A DNA stretch of 64,000 bases from JACCTU01 sp963848525 (GTDB taxonomy: Bacteria > Actinomycetota > Thermoleophilia > Gaiellales > Gaiellaceae): assembly GCA_963848525.1 (NCBI GenBank), contig CAWKDZ010000003.1:248001-312000 (forward strand), in the 5' to 3' direction. A model generated the notes under the pieces. That model saw only the letters and a program-made list of their open reading frames with translations, was not told the DNA's origin and searched no databases. Of the stretch, positions 44,555 to 52,008 are shown one piece after another. Made by a program: the position numbers and the translations under genes. Each line of letters begins with the position of its first letter. The first letter of the stretch is position 1.

Positions 44555-44979
44555 TGCTGCTCCCGAAGAAGACCAAGTACCGCAAGGTCCAGCGCGGCCG
44601 CCGCCGCGGCACCGCCAAGGGCCAGACGAGCGTGCAGTACGGCGACTACGGGCTGAAGGCGCTCGAGGTGGGGTGGCTGACGAACCGGGAGATCGAGGCT
44701 GCGCGAATCGCGATGACGCGCAAGATCAAGCGCGGCGGGAAGGTCTGGATCAACCTCTTCCCCGACAAGCCTGTGACGCAGAAGCCTGCCGAGACGCGCA
44801 TGGGGTCCGGCAAGGGCTCGCCCGAGCACTGGGTCGCCGTCGTCAAGCCGGGCCGCGTCATGTTCGAGCTGGCCGGCGTGCCCGAGCCGCTCGCCAAGGA
44901 GGCGCTCCGCCTCGCCGCCAGCAAGCTGTCGGTCCGAACGAAGGTCGTGAAGCGGGAGGGTGATCTCTTTGAGGCCTAG
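44554..44979 (+). CDS. rplP: 50S ribosomal protein L16
   Basis: A 141-residue protein at the A-site tRNA path. GTG start; MLLPKKTKYRKVQRGRRRGT, GYGLKALEVGWL-like segment (DYGLKALEVGWL), PVTQKPAETRMGSGKGSPE. It overlaps rpmC by about 11 nt. Confidence 0.97.
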   Translation: MLLPKKTKYRKVQRGRRRGTAKGQTSVQYGDYGLKALEVGWLTNREIEAARIAMTRKIKRGGKVWINLFPDKPVTQKPAETRMGSGKGSPEHWVAVVKPGRVMFELAGVPEPLAKEALRLAASKLSVRTKVVKREGDLFEA

Positions 44980-45172
44980 GGAGTTGCGTGACCTGAGCGA
45001 CCAGGAGCTCGAGGACGCCCTGCACGAGCGGCGCCAGGAGCTGTTCAACCTCCGCTTCCAGGCAGCCACGGGCGCGCTGGAGAACCCGAGCCGCGTGCGG
45101 CTCGCGAAGCGGGAGATCGCACGGATCCTGACCGTGCGCAACGAGCGCGGTGCGCTGGAGAGGACGAAGTGA
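44969..45172 (+). CDS. rpmC: 50S ribosomal protein L29
   Basis: A 67-residue two-helix protein at the tunnel exit (ELRDLSDQELEDALHERRQE, LFNLRFQAATGALENPSRVR). The TTG at 44969 is preferred over GTG 44960: GGGAGG at 44953-44958 stands 10 nt before the TTG but only 1-2 nt before the GTG, and MRPRELRDLS matches the usual L29 N-terminus. Confidence 0.93.
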   Translation: MRPRELRDLSDQELEDALHERRQELFNLRFQAATGALENPSRVRLAKREIARILTVRNERGALERTK

Positions 45173-45729
45173 GCGAGACCGAGAACGAGAACGTCGAGGC
45201 CGACGAGACGACGAGCGCCGGCGAGCCCGAGGCGCCGGTCGCCCCTGCCGCGGAGGAGCCGGCAGAGACCGAGGCCGAGGCCATCGAGTCTCCCGAAGAG
45301 ACCGCGCCGGCACCTGCCGCGGAAACCGAGGCGCCGGCCGCGCCCGCCGCGCCGGCGAAGCCGCAGCGGTCGCGGAAGCACGTCCCGCGCTCGCAGCGCC
45401 GGCAGCGGCCGAAGACGAAGCGCGGCAGCGCGGAGGGCGTCCGCAAGCCGATCGTCCGCCAGCCGAAGCCCGAGTACGAGCGGGGCCGCCGCCAGGAGCG
45501 GCGCGGCGTCGTCGTCTCGAGCTCGATGGACAAGACGATCGTCGTCAAGGTCGACACGCTCAAGATGCACCAGCGCTACAAGAAGGTGATCCGGCGTTCG
45601 CAGAAGTTCCACGCTCACGACGAGCAGAACCAGGCGAACGTCGGCGATGTCGTCCGCATCGTCGAGACGCGCCCCTTGTCCAAGACCAAAAGCTGGCGCC
45701 TTGCCGAGGTCGTGGAGGCCGCGAAGTAA
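45169..45729 (+). CDS. rpsQ: 30S ribosomal protein S17 with about 105-residue N-terminal extension
   Basis: A 186-residue protein from GTG in a GTGA overlap with rpmC. The S17 OB-fold occupies about residues 106-186 (RRGVVVSSSMDKTIVVKVDT, RPLSKTKSWRLAEVV). It is preceded by an acidic Glu/Ala/Pro/Thr-rich region (1-63) and a basic one (64-105, RSRKHVPRSQRRQRPKTKRG). S17 is normally about 80-90 residues. The extension is in the same open frame with continuous coding bias and no internal Shine-Dalgarno that I noticed, so it looks translated. The gap to rplN holds hairpin element 1. Confidence 0.93.
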   Translation: MSETENENVEADETTSAGEPEAPVAPAAEEPAETEAEAIESPEETAPAPAAETEAPAAPAAPAKPQRSRKHVPRSQRRQRPKTKRGSAEGVRKPIVRQPKPEYERGRRQERRGVVVSSSMDKTIVVKVDTLKMHQRYKKVIRRSQKFHAHDEQNQANVGDVVRIVETRPLSKTKSWRLAEVVEAAK

Positions 45730-45751
45730 TGACGGCCCCCTCCTGCACGTT

Positions 45752-45873
45752 CCGCACCCGCTGGGGTGCGCAGGGCGGCGTCTCGCCGCGTCCTCAGTCG
45801 CGCCCGTACCTTCCAGGTACGAACGCTCCCTGCGTCCTTGCGAGTCACCACCCTGCGCAGCCAGCGAGCACGG
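45752..45873 (+). repeat. Long-hairpin intergenic element, copy 1 (before rplN)
   Basis: A self-complementary stretch of about 122 nt between rpsQ and rplN. The outer arms 45767-45778 and 45848-45859 pair at 11 of 12 positions, with further helices 45759-45764/45861-45866 and 45782-45785/45841-45844. Inside is a 54-nt core (45788-45841) that recurs at 48754-48807 with four differences. The core tip is gtacct-tcc-aggtac (45806-45820). The element ends just before AGGAGGTG of rplN. No protein-coding sense is evident. Confidence 0.8.
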
Positions 45874-45892
45874 CTCGCACAGGAGGTGACCG

Positions 45893-46261
45893 TTGATCCA
45901 GCAGGAATCCCGCCTCAAAGTCGCCGACAACACGGGCGCCCGCACGCTGCTGACGATCCGCGTCAAGGGCGGGTCCAAGCGCCGCTACGCGCGCGTGGGC
46001 GACATCATCACCGCGACGGTCAAGTCGGCGACGCCGCAGGGCGCGATCAAGAAGGGCGAAGTCGTGCAGGCGGTCGTCGTGCGCACTCGCAAGCCGTACG
46101 CGCGCGACGACGGGACGCTGATCGGCTTCGACGAGAACGCCGCTGTGATCATCGACGCCGCGCGCAACCCGCGCGGCACGCGCATCTTCGGCCCGGTCGC
46201 CCGCGAGCTGCGCGAGAAAAATTTCATGAAGATCGTCTCGCTCGCGCCGGAGGTCCTCTAG
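45893..46261 (+). CDS. rplN: 50S ribosomal protein L14
   Basis: A 122-residue protein; MIQQESRLKVADNTGARTLL and PVARELREKNFMKIVSLAPE are diagnostic. TTG start with AGGAGGTG at 45881-45888. Its leader, unlike those of its neighbours, is about 160 nt and holds hairpin element 1. Confidence 0.96.
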   Translation: MIQQESRLKVADNTGARTLLTIRVKGGSKRRYARVGDIITATVKSATPQGAIKKGEVVQAVVVRTRKPYARDDGTLIGFDENAAVIIDAARNPRGTRIFGPVARELREKNFMKIVSLAPEVL

Positions 46262-46633
46262 GTGTCCGTGAAGGTCAAAGTCAAGAAGGGCGACCTCGTC
46301 CAGATGCTGACCGGCAAGGACCGGGGCAAGCAGGGCCGCGTGCTCGAGGTGCGCAAGGGCGACCGGCGGGTGATCGTCGAGAACCTCAACGTCGTCAAGC
46401 GGCACCAGCGCCCGAAGCCGATGAAGGACCCCAGCCGGATGGGTGCGCCGCAGGTCATCCCGGGCGGAATCATCGACAAGGCCGCCGCGGTCCCCGTCTC
46501 GAACGTGATGGTCGTCTGCCCGGTGTGCAACCGGCCGACGCGCGTCGGCATGGGTGCGAGGGAGATCAAGGGCGAGACGACGCACGTGCGCGTCTGCAAG
46601 CGCGCCGACTGCGGCCAGGAGATCGATCGCTGA
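46262..46633 (+). CDS. rplX: 50S ribosomal protein L24
   Basis: A 123-residue protein; KOW motif VKKGDLVQMLTGKDRGKQGR, and a C-terminal zinc-ribbon-like pair CPVC ... CKRADC typical of longer bacterial L24. GTG start directly after the rplN stop; one-base overlap with rplE. Confidence 0.95.
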   Translation: MSVKVKVKKGDLVQMLTGKDRGKQGRVLEVRKGDRRVIVENLNVVKRHQRPKPMKDPSRMGAPQVIPGGIIDKAAAVPVSNVMVVCPVCNRPTRVGMGAREIKGETTHVRVCKRADCGQEIDR

Positions 46634-47217
46634 TGGCGACCAACGGCACCAACGGCTACAAGCCCCGCCTCAAGGAGCAGTACGTGAACGAGCTCCGCGG
46701 CGCGCTCCAGCAGGAGCTCGAGCTCGGCTCGGTCATGCAGGTCCCGCGCGTCTCCAAGATCACGCTCAACATGGGCGTCGGCGAGGCGAAGAACGAATCG
46801 AAGCAGCTCGACTCTGCCGTCGAGGAGCTGACGATCATCGCCGGGCAGCGCGCCCAGGTGCGCCGCGCCCGCAAGTCGATCGCCGGCTTCAAGATCCGCG
46901 AGGGCATGCCGATCGGCGCGAAGGTGACGCTGCGCGGCGACCGGATGTGGGAGTTCCTCGACCGGCTCGTGTCGATCGCGCTCCCGCGCATCCGCGACTT
47001 CCGCGGGCTCAACCCCGGCTCGTTCGATGGGCGCGGGAACTACTCGCTCGGCATCCGCGAGCAGCTCATCTTCCCGGAGATCAACTACGACGACGTCGCG
47101 CAGATTCGTGGGCTCGACGTCGCGATCACGACGACGGCCGAGAACGACGAGCAGGCCCTCGCGCTCCTGCGCGGGCTCGGGCTCCCGTTCGCGGGCGAGA
47201 GAAGGGACAACGAATAG
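46633..47217 (+). CDS. rplE: 50S ribosomal protein L5
   Basis: A 194-residue 5S rRNA-binding protein. RLKEQYVNELRGALQQELE, GQRAQVRRARKSIAGFKIRE and DFRGLNPGSFDGRGNYSLGI are conserved. ATG in TGATG after rplX; TAGTG junction to rpsZ. Confidence 0.96.
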   Translation: MATNGTNGYKPRLKEQYVNELRGALQQELELGSVMQVPRVSKITLNMGVGEAKNESKQLDSAVEELTIIAGQRAQVRRARKSIAGFKIREGMPIGAKVTLRGDRMWEFLDRLVSIALPRIRDFRGLNPGSFDGRGNYSLGIREQLIFPEINYDDVAQIRGLDVAITTTAENDEQALALLRGLGLPFAGERRDNE

Positions 47218-47402
47218 TGGCGAAGAAGTCGCTGATCAACAAGCAGGCCCGGCCGCAGAAGTACAAGGTGCGCGAGTACACGCGCTGCAACCGCTGCGGG
47301 CGCCCGCGCGCGGTGTTCCGCAAGTTCGGTCTCTGCCGGATTTGCCTGCGGGACCTCGCGCACCAGGGCGCGATCCCGGGCATGACGAAGTCGAGTTGGT
47401 AG
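47217..47402 (+). CDS. rpsZ: 30S ribosomal protein S14 type Z
   Basis: A 61-residue zinc-binding S14: CNRCGRPRAVFRKFGLCRIC carries the four cysteines; ends GAIPGMTKSSW. The short C+ form is typical of actinobacteria and firmicutes. GTG start overlapping the rplE stop. Confidence 0.96.
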   Translation: MAKKSLINKQARPQKYKVREYTRCNRCGRPRAVFRKFGLCRICLRDLAHQGAIPGMTKSSW

Positions 47403-47412
47403 GAGGCAGCAC

Positions 47413-47808
47413 GTGGTAACCGATCCGATCGCGGACATGCTCACCCGCATCCGCAACGCGAACAAGGCGCTCCACGCGGAAGCGCGCATGCCGACCTCGA
47501 AGATGAAGGTCGAGATCGCGCGCCTGCTCAAGGAGGAGGGCTACATCACCGACTACCGCGTCGAACGCGGCGACCCGTTCGACGTGCTCGTCGTCGAGCT
47601 CAAATACGGCCGCAGCCGCGAGCGGATCCTGACCGACCTGAAGCGGATCTCCAAGCCGGGCCGCCGCGTGTACGCTCGCAAGGATCGCCTCCCCCGCGTT
47701 CTCGGAGGGATGGGGACGGCGATCATGTCCACCCCGCAGGGGCTCGTCACGAGCCGAACCTGCGAGCGCGAAGGGATCGGCGGCGAAGTCATTTGCTTCG
47801 TCTGGTAG
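47413..47808 (+). CDS. rpsH: 30S ribosomal protein S8
   Basis: A 131-residue 16S central-domain binder (and spc-operon repressor in E. coli). GTG start, DPIADMLTRIRNANKA; C-terminal MSTPQGLVTSRTCEREGIGG and EVICFVW. Ten-nt gap after rpsZ with AGGAGG. Confidence 0.96.
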   Translation: MVTDPIADMLTRIRNANKALHAEARMPTSKMKVEIARLLKEEGYITDYRVERGDPFDVLVVELKYGRSRERILTDLKRISKPGRRVYARKDRLPRVLGGMGTAIMSTPQGLVTSRTCEREGIGGEVICFVW

Positions 47809-47812
47809 AGCC

Positions 47813-48346
47813 ATGAGTCGAATCGGAAAGAAGCCCATCGAAATCCCGACCTCGGTCAGCGTGGCGATTGGCGCTGGGCGCGTTCAGGTCAACGGCCCGC
47901 TGGGCGAGCTCTCGCAACCAGTCCCGACTCGCATGAAGATCGAGCAGCGCGACGGCGAAATCGTGGTCGAGCGCCCGACCGAGCGCGGCGAGGATCGCGC
48001 GCTACACGGGCTGACGCGCACGATCGTCGCGAACATGGTCGAGGGCGTGACGAAGGGCTTCGAGAAGCGGCTCGCGATCTCGGGCGTCGGCTACCGCGCG
48101 CTGCTCAAGGGCACCACGCTCGAGCTGAGCGTGGGGTACTCGCACGTCGTCACGATCGAGCCGCGCGCGGGGATCAGCTTCGAGGTGCCGACGCCGACGG
48201 AGATCATCGTCAAGGGGATCGACAAGCAGGCCGTCGGCCAGACCGCCGCCGAGATTCGCAAGGTGCGCCCCCCCGAGCCCTACAAGGGCAAGGGCATCCG
48301 CTACGAGGGCGAGTACGTCAGGCGAAAGGTTGGTAAGCGCGCATGA
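47813..48346 (+). CDS. rplF: 50S ribosomal protein L6
   Basis: A 177-residue protein with two L6 folds: MSRIGKKPIEIPTSVSV, VEGVTKGFEKRLAISGVGYR and the C-terminal signature RPPEPYKGKGIRYEGEYVRR. ATGA overlap with rplR. Confidence 0.97.
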   Translation: MSRIGKKPIEIPTSVSVAIGAGRVQVNGPLGELSQPVPTRMKIEQRDGEIVVERPTERGEDRALHGLTRTIVANMVEGVTKGFEKRLAISGVGYRALLKGTTLELSVGYSHVVTIEPRAGISFEVPTPTEIIVKGIDKQAVGQTAAEIRKVRPPEPYKGKGIRYEGEYVRRKVGKRA

Positions 48347-48693
48347 CCGTCGCCGTTCGTGAAGCGAGGCTGCGCCGCCACAAGCGCGTGCGCGGGAAGA
48401 TCTCCGGGACGGCGGAGCGCCCGAGGCTGGTCGTGTTCCGCTCGAACCGCGGGATCGAGGCGCAGCTGGTCGACGACGTCGCCGCGAAGACGGTGGCGGC
48501 GGCGAGCTGGCTGCAGCTGAAGGCGTTCAAGGGCAGCAAGTCGGAGCAGGCGGCCGAGGTCGGCAAGCTGCTGGCCGCGAACGCGAAGCAGGCCGGCGTC
48601 AAGACCGCCGTGTTCGACCGCGGCGGCTACCTCTACCACGGCCGGGTGAAGGCGCTCGCGGACGCGGCGCGCGAGGGAGGACTGAAGATCTGA
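48343..48693 (+). CDS. rplR: 50S ribosomal protein L18
   Basis: A 116-residue 5S rRNA-binding protein: RRHKRVRGKISGTAERPRLV, VFRSNRGIEAQLVDDVAAKT, FDRGGYLYHGRVKALADAAR. The gap after it, 166 nt, contains hairpin element 2. Confidence 0.96.
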   Translation: MTVAVREARLRRHKRVRGKISGTAERPRLVVFRSNRGIEAQLVDDVAAKTVAAASWLQLKAFKGSKSEQAAEVGKLLAANAKQAGVKTAVFDRGGYLYHGRVKALADAAREGGLKI

Positions 48694-48712
48694 TGGCAGC
48701 CCCCTCCCGCTC

Positions 48713-48840
48713 ATCTCGCGTCCTCTGGCGCGCTGCAAACCTTCGCCGGGACAGCGTCCTCAGTCGCGCCCGTAGCCTCCGGCTACGAACGCTCCCTGCG
48801 TCCTTGCCCGGCTCGGTTTTCGGCGGCCAGAGAACACGAT
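48713..48840 (+). repeat. Long-hairpin intergenic element, copy 2 (before rpsE)
   Basis: A self-complementary stretch of about 128 nt between rplR and rpsE. Helices: 48723-48729/48826-48832 (ctctggc/gccagag), 48737-48741/48815-48819 (aaacc/ggttt), 48745-48750/48807-48812 (gccggg/cccggc). The inner 54-nt core (48754-48807) equals that of copy 1 except for four bases, which form two compensated pairs in the tip gtagcc-tcc-ggctac (48772-48786). Outer arms are unlike those of copy 1 in sequence. Both gaps also start with a ccccctcc run a few bases after the upstream stop. Confidence 0.8.
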
Positions 48841-48859
48841 CTGATCGGAAGGTGACTGC

Positions 48860-49420
48860 TTGAGCAACGTCGACATTCAGGAGACACGCGAGCTCAAGGA
48901 GCGCGTCGTCGAGATCAACCGCGTCGCGAAGGTCGTCAAGGGCGGCCGGCGCTTCTCGTTCACCGCACTCGTCGTCATCGGCGACGAGCACGACCGCGTC
49001 GGCGTCGGTTACGGCAAGGCGCGCGAAGTGCCGCTCGCGATCACGAAGGCAGTCGACGACGCGAAGAAGAACCTCTTTACGGTGCCGAAGCACGGCACGA
49101 CGATCACGCACGAGGTGATCGGCCGCTTCGACGCGGCACGCGTGCTGCTCCGCCCGGCGAGCGAGGGAACCGGCGTGATCGCCGGCGGCGGCGTCCGCGC
49201 CGTGCTCGAGCTCGCGGGCATCCGCGACATCCTCGCGAAGAGCCTCGGCACGACGAACCCGATCAACATGGCGAAGGCGACCGTCCACGCGCTCAAGTCG
49301 CTGCGGCGGCCCGAGGACGTGGCCCGCGCGCGCGGCAAGACGATCGCGGAAGTTCTTCCCTACAAGGCACCGGCACCCGAGAGCAATGGCGACGAAACTG
49401 AAGATCACTCAGACGCGTAG
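48860..49420 (+). CDS. rpsE: 30S ribosomal protein S5
   Basis: A 186-residue fidelity protein. TTG start behind GGAAGGTGA; LKERVVEINRVAKVVKGGRR, SFTALVVIGDEHDRVGVGYG and GVRAVLELAGIRDILAKSLG. The last 12 residues (SNGDETEDHSDA region) are acidic and are encoded over the start of rpmD, a 35-nt overlap. Confidence 0.96.
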   Translation: MSNVDIQETRELKERVVEINRVAKVVKGGRRFSFTALVVIGDEHDRVGVGYGKAREVPLAITKAVDDAKKNLFTVPKHGTTITHEVIGRFDAARVLLRPASEGTGVIAGGGVRAVLELAGIRDILAKSLGTTNPINMAKATVHALKSLRRPEDVARARGKTIAEVLPYKAPAPESNGDETEDHSDA

Positions 49421-49568
49421 CCAGATCGGCCAGAGCGAGCGCCACCGCGGCACGCTGCGGGCGCTCGGGCTGGGCAAGATCGGCCGCTCGGTCGAGAAGC
49501 CGGAGAGCCCGCAGCTCGCCGGTATGCTCAGGAAGGTCCGCCACCTCGTCAAGGTGGAGGAGGTCTAG
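49386..49568 (+). CDS. rpmD: 50S ribosomal protein L30
   Basis: A 60-residue protein: MATKLKITQTRSQIGQSERH, LRALGLGKIGRSVEKPESPQ, end VRHLVKVEEV. It starts 35 nt inside rpsE in another frame, so translation is probably coupled. Confidence 0.94.
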   Translation: MATKLKITQTRSQIGQSERHRGTLRALGLGKIGRSVEKPESPQLAGMLRKVRHLVKVEEV

Positions 49569-49570
49569 AG

Positions 49571-50176
49571 GTGGCCGACCGCAAGCTCTCGCTCAGCACG
49601 CTTGGCCCGGCGCAGAAGCGGCAGGACCGCAAGCGCGTCGGCCGAGGCCTGGGCTCGGGCAAGGGACGCTACTCCGGCCGCGGGATCAAGGGCCAGAAAT
49701 CGCGCGCGGGCTCGCACAAGATGCGCGCGGGCTTCGAGGGCGGCCAGATGCCGATCTACATGCGCCTGCCCAAGCAGCCCGGTCACTCGTCCAAGGACGC
49801 GATGCCGGTCGGTCCCTTCCGCACGGAGACGCAGGGCGTCAACGTGCGCGACCTCGAGGCGCGCTTCGACACCGGGGCCGAGGTCACGCCCGAGGCGCTC
49901 AAGGAAGCCGGCCTGATCCGGAACACGCGCACCGACGTCAAGATCCTCGGCTACGGGGAGCTGACGAAGAAGCTGACCGTGACCGCGCATCGCTTCTCCG
50001 CGACCGCGCGCGAGAAGATCGAGTCGGCGGGCGGCACCGTCACCGCGCTGCGCGAGGAGCAGGCGCCGACCCGCTCGCGCAAGCGCAGGAAGATCGCCGC
50101 GGCGAAGCGCGCGGCGGGGATCGCAACGCCCGTGGCCGAAGAAGCGCCCGAAGCCGAAGCGCCCGCCGAGGAGTAA
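49571..50176 (+). CDS. rplO: 50S ribosomal protein L15
   Basis: A 201-residue protein from GTG two nt after rpmD. The N-terminal glycine-rich rRNA-binding arm (KRVGRGLGSGKGRYSGRGIK) and globular domain to about residue 150 are standard; about 50 extra residues (RSRKRRKIAAAKR, then acidic AEEAPEAEAPAEE) extend the C-terminus. Confidence 0.95.
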   Translation: MADRKLSLSTLGPAQKRQDRKRVGRGLGSGKGRYSGRGIKGQKSRAGSHKMRAGFEGGQMPIYMRLPKQPGHSSKDAMPVGPFRTETQGVNVRDLEARFDTGAEVTPEALKEAGLIRNTRTDVKILGYGELTKKLTVTAHRFSATAREKIESAGGTVTALREEQAPTRSRKRRKIAAAKRAAGIATPVAEEAPEAEAPAEE

Positions 50177-50179
50177 CGC

Positions 50180-51439
50180 GTGTTCTCCTGGCTCACCAAC
50201 GCTTGGCGTGTGCCGGAGCTGCGCACGAGGCTCCTCTTCACCGCGTTCATCCTCGCGGTCTACCGCTTCGGCTCGTGGCTCCCGGCGCCGGGCGTCAGCT
50301 CCGACCAGATCACGAACTACTTCGACCAGGGCGGCGGCAGCGGGACGATCCTCGGGCTGCTCTCGCTCTTCTCGGGCGGTGCGCTCTCGCGCTTCAGCGT
50401 CTTCGCGCTCGGGATCATGCCGTACATCACGGCGTCGATCATCTTGCAGCTGATGACGGTCGTGATCCCACGGCTCGAGCAGCTCCAGAAGGAAGGCGAG
50501 TCGGGCTACGCCAAGATCAACCAGTACACGCGCTACCTGACCGTCGCGCTCGCCGCGATGCAGGCGGTCGGCTACACGTACCTGTTCAAGCGCCAGGGCG
50601 CGCTCGAGGCCTCGACCGCGCGCGTGATCCTGATCGTGCTCACGCTGACCGCCGGCGCGACGCTGCTGATGTGGTTCGGCGAGCAGATCACGAAGCGCGG
50701 CGTCGGCAACGGCATCTCGCTGCTGATCTTCGCCTCGATCCTGACGGCGCTCCCGACGGGAATCAGCGCCTGGGCGAACGGCGGCCCGGTCGAGAAGATC
50801 ATGTTCCCGCTGATCGCGCTCGGCGTGATCGTCGCGGTCGTCTTCGTCCAGGAGGGGCAGCGCAAGATCCCGATCCAGTACGCGAAGCGAATGGTCGGCC
50901 GCCGCATGACGACGGGCGGCTCCACGTACATGCCGCTGCGCGTGAACATGGCGGGCGTGATCCCGGTCATCTTCGCGGCCGCGGTGATGGCGTTCCCGCC
51001 CACGATCGGCACGTTCTTCCCGCAAACGCAGGGGTTCGTGAACAACTACTTCACGCCGAACAACTTCCCGTACCTGATCTTCCAGGCCGTCCTGATCGTG
51101 ATCTTCACGTACTTCTACACGGCGGTCCAGTTCAACCCGGTCGATCAGGCGGACAACCTGCGCAAGCACGGCGGCTACATCCCCGGCATCCGTCCCGGGC
51201 CGCCCACGGCGCAGTACCTCGACCGCGTGCTCACGCGCCTGACGCTGCCCGGCGCGCTCTACCTCGCCGTGGTCGCGACGCTGCCCTCGCTGTTCATCGT
51301 CTACGGCGGCTTCTCGCAGGCGACGGCCGGCGCGCTGGGCGGAACCTCGGTCCTGATCGCGGTCGGCGTCGCGCTCGACACCATGCGGCAGATGGAGTCG
51401 CAGATGATGATGCGCTCCTACGAGGGCTTCCTGCGCTGA
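50180..51439 (+). CDS. secY: Preprotein translocase subunit SecY
   Basis: Ten-helix core of the SecYEG protein channel, 419 residues, GTG start. RLLFTAFILAVYRFGSWLPA, the cytoplasmic loop EQITKRGVGNGISLLIFASI, and NPVDQADNLRKHGGYIPGIR before helix 8-9 are characteristic. The TGA is shared with the CTG start proposed for adk. Confidence 0.97.
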   Translation: MFSWLTNAWRVPELRTRLLFTAFILAVYRFGSWLPAPGVSSDQITNYFDQGGGSGTILGLLSLFSGGALSRFSVFALGIMPYITASIILQLMTVVIPRLEQLQKEGESGYAKINQYTRYLTVALAAMQAVGYTYLFKRQGALEASTARVILIVLTLTAGATLLMWFGEQITKRGVGNGISLLIFASILTALPTGISAWANGGPVEKIMFPLIALGVIVAVVFVQEGQRKIPIQYAKRMVGRRMTTGGSTYMPLRVNMAGVIPVIFAAAVMAFPPTIGTFFPQTQGFVNNYFTPNNFPYLIFQAVLIVIFTYFYTAVQFNPVDQADNLRKHGGYIPGIRPGPPTAQYLDRVLTRLTLPGALYLAVVATLPSLFIVYGGFSQATAGALGGTSVLIAVGVALDTMRQMESQMMMRSYEGFLR

Positions 51440-52008
51440 ACATCCTGCTCCTGGGAATCCAGGGGTCGGGCAAGGGCACGCAGGCGAAACGGATCGCTGC
51501 GGAGTACGAGATCCCGCACATCGCGACCGGCGACCTGCTGCGGGCCGCGATCGCCGCGAGAACACCGCTCGGCGTCCAGGTCGAGGAGATCCTCGAACGC
51601 GGCGACCTCGTCCCCGACGAGGCGATGATCCGCCTGATTCGCGGTCAGCTCGAGCGCGCCGACGCGGGCTTCGTGCTCGACGGCTTCCCGCGCACGATGG
51701 AGCAGGCCGACGCCCTCGACGAGATGCTCGACGAGGAAGGCAAGCCGCTGACGATCGTCTTCGAGCTCCAGGTCCCGGACGACGTCGCCCGCATGCGACT
51801 CCGCCAGCGGGCGATCGACGAAGGCCGCGCCGACGACACGCCCGAGGTGATCGACCACCGGATCCAGCTCTACCACCGTGAGACGGAGCCGATCGTCCAG
51901 CACTACCGCCTGCGGGGGAACCTCGTCGGCGTCCACGGGACCGGTACCGTGGGCGAGGTGTTCGCCGAGATCCAACGGGCACTCCAGCAGGTCGAGGATC
52001 GCGTGTGA
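51436..52008 (+). CDS. adk: Adenylate kinase, CTG start proposed
   Basis: Converts ATP plus AMP into two ADP; 190 residues. P-loop (M)NILLLGIQGSGKGTQAKRI, AMP-binding HIATGDLLRAAI, FVLDGFPRTMEQADAL, and DDTPEVIDHRIQLYHRETEP are intact. This is the short form without a zinc or long LID. The family N-terminus M-N-I-L-L-L-G coincides with a CTG at 51436-51438 inside the CTGA of the secY stop. No ATG/GTG/TTG exists between it and the P-loop, so CTG very probably initiates. Confidence 0.93.
   Translation: MNILLLGIQGSGKGTQAKRIAAEYEIPHIATGDLLRAAIAARTPLGVQVEEILERGDLVPDEAMIRLIRGQLERADAGFVLDGFPRTMEQADALDEMLDEEGKPLTIVFELQVPDDVARMRLRQRAIDEGRADDTPEVIDHRIQLYHRETEPIVQHYRLRGNLVGVHGTGTVGEVFAEIQRALQQVEDRV

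Noticed and set aside
44960..44962. GTG start for L29
   Set aside because: The Shine-Dalgarno is too close; the TTG 9 nt later has correct spacing and the family N-terminus.
45766..45851. Open frame running through hairpin element 1 into rplN/rplE
   Set aside because: The sequence there is dominated by inverted repeats, and the translation has no resemblance to protein; only the downstream L5 frame is real.
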